6,388 bases of DNA from Paracoccaceae bacterium. GTDB taxonomy: Bacteria; Pseudomonadota; Alphaproteobacteria; Rhodobacterales; Rhodobacteraceae. The stretch's first letter is position 1. The number at the start of each line of letters is the position of its first letter. The notes below the pieces were generated by a model that worked only from the letters and a program-made list of their open reading frames with translations, searched no databases and was not told where the DNA came from. Shown here one piece after another: positions 5,501-6,388 of this stretch. The stretch covers positions 1 to 6,388 of the forward strand of contig WFPZ01000088.1 of the NCBI GenBank assembly GCA_015487335.1. Reading direction: 5' to 3'. A program made the position numbers and the translations under genes.

Positions 5501-6388
5501 ATGAAACGCTATTCCGCCCTTGCCATCGCCCGCGAGGCGGCCCGCTACCACCAGGGCTGGGAGCGCGCCTGGGCCTCGCCCGAGCCCAGGAGCGATTACG
5601 AAATTGTGATCGTCGGCGCCGGCGGGCATGGGCTGGCCACCGCCTATTACCTGGGCCGCAACCACGGAATCACCGACGTGGCGGTGCTTGAAAAGGGCTG
5701 GCTGGGCGGCGGCAATACCGGGCGCAACACCACCATCATCCGCTCCAACTACCTGCAGGACGCCTCGGCCGCGATCTACGAGAAGGCGCGCGCCCTTTAC
5801 GAGACCATGAGCCGGGATCTGAACTTCAACGTGATGTTCAGCCCCCGGGGCGTGATGATGCTGGCCCAGACCGAGCACGAGGTGCGCGGCTACCGTCGCA
5901 CGGCGCACGCCAACGCGCTGCAGGGGGTGAAGACAGAGTTCATCGGCCCCGAACGGGTGAAGGAACTGGTGCCGATCATCTCCATCGAGGGCCCTCGATA
6001 CCCGGTGCTGGGGGCGCTGTGGCAGCCGCGCGGCGGCACCGCGCGACACGATGCGGTGGCATGGGGCTATGCGCGGGCCTGCTCGGCCATGGGCATGCAC
6101 ATCATCCAGAAATGCGAGGTGACGGGAATCGTCTCGGAAGGGGGCAGGGTGCGCGGGGTGGAAACCAGCCGCGGGCGCATCGGCTGCCGCAAGCTGGCGA
6201 TCGTGGTGGCGGGCCATTCGGGGCGGCTGGCCGAGATGGCCGGCTTCCGCCTGCCGGTCGAGAGCGTGGCGCTGCAGGCGCTGGTGAGCGAGCCGATCAA
6301 GCCGGTGATCGACGTGGTGGTGATGGCCAACACCGTGCATGGCTACATCAGCCAGTCCGACAAGGGCGAACTGGTGATCGGCGGCGGC
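5501..6388 (+). CDS. soxB: Sarcosine oxidase subunit beta (heterotetrameric type), 3'-truncated by window edge
   Basis: This is the flavoprotein beta subunit of heterotetrameric sarcosine oxidase, which demethylates sarcosine to glycine, passing the methyl carbon to tetrahydrofolate and electrons to oxygen. The 296 residues seen cover roughly 70 percent of the usual length of about 415, and the frame is open to the right edge. It has no signal peptide. The FAD-binding dinucleotide fold starts at VIVGAGGHGLATAYYL (36-51), with Glu64 at the end of the second strand (AVLEKGWLGGGNTGRNTTIIRSNY, 61-84), a highly conserved SoxB stretch. ARHDAVAW (181-188) contains His183, which probably corresponds to the His that covalently holds FMN in characterised enzymes; I infer this from position and context. 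ATG at 5501 is preceded by AAGG ten bases upstream. Downstream soxD, soxA and soxG would be expected outside the window. Single-subunit sarcosine or dimethylglycine oxidases are a less likely alternative. Confidence 0.95.
   Translation, partial: MKRYSALAIAREAARYHQGWERAWASPEPRSDYEIVIVGAGGHGLATAYYLGRNHGITDVAVLEKGWLGGGNTGRNTTIIRSNYLQDASAAIYEKARALYETMSRDLNFNVMFSPRGVMMLAQTEHEVRGYRRTAHANALQGVKTEFIGPERVKELVPIISIEGPRYPVLGALWQPRGGTARHDAVAWGYARACSAMGMHIIQKCEVTGIVSEGGRVRGVETSRGRIGCRKLAIVVAGHSGRLAEMAGFRLPVESVALQALVSEPIKPVIDVVVMANTVHGYISQSDKGELVIGGG

Noticed and set aside
5399..6340. Minus-strand open frame (313 residues) opposite soxB
   Set aside because: It is extremely rich in His, Arg and Ala, and antisense to the highly conserved FAD-binding part of soxB, so not a gene.

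Overview
The window looks like ordinary chromosome from a GC-rich alphaproteobacterium, most likely a member of the Rhodobacterales (Rhodobacter, Paracoccus or Roseobacter type). The reasons are the strong G/C preference at third codon positions, a two-segment CcmI with a C-terminal periplasmic TPR region, the ccmI-ruvX-DUF1289 order, a heterotetrameric-type sarcosine oxidase beta subunit, and an intergenic motif (3242-3272) that I recall from many Rhodobacterales genomes. This assignment rests on recognition of protein families, not on a database search.

Layout. Positions 1-579 (+) are the 3' part of a spermidine/putrescine-type ABC transporter permease. It converges on a leftward block, 3153 to 616 (-): TatD-family metal-dependent hydrolase, PhnP-like metallo-beta-lactamase-fold hydrolase, and AEC-family membrane transporter. 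These three genes overlap by 1 base or are spaced by 1 base, so they are almost certainly one operon. A 188-base gap (3154-3341) separates them from a second leftward block, 5301 to 3342 (-): ccmI, ruvX and a small DUF1289 protein. In this block each downstream gene starts at a GTG whose last two bases are the first two of the upstream TGA stop (GTGA overlaps). A 199-base divergent intergenic region (5302-5500) follows, with inverted repeats. Then soxB, the sarcosine oxidase beta subunit, starts at 5501 (+) and runs off the right edge.

Function. CcmI belongs to the cytochrome c maturation haem-ligation machinery. RuvX/YqgF is a conserved RNase H-fold nuclease linked to rRNA processing and DNA repair. 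DUF1289 is an uncharacterised Cys4 protein. TatD and the MBL-fold protein are both metal-dependent hydrolases often found together. SoxB would act in glycine betaine/sarcosine catabolism feeding one-carbon units to tetrahydrofolate, probably with soxD, soxA and soxG beyond the right edge. The blocks show no obvious shared pathway.

I found no RNA genes, CRISPR arrays, insertion sequences, phage genes or clear horizontally acquired island. I do not see a new biological system here. The observations most worth a second look are the intergenic repeat-like element, the chain of GTGA-coupled genes and the structured leader of soxB.
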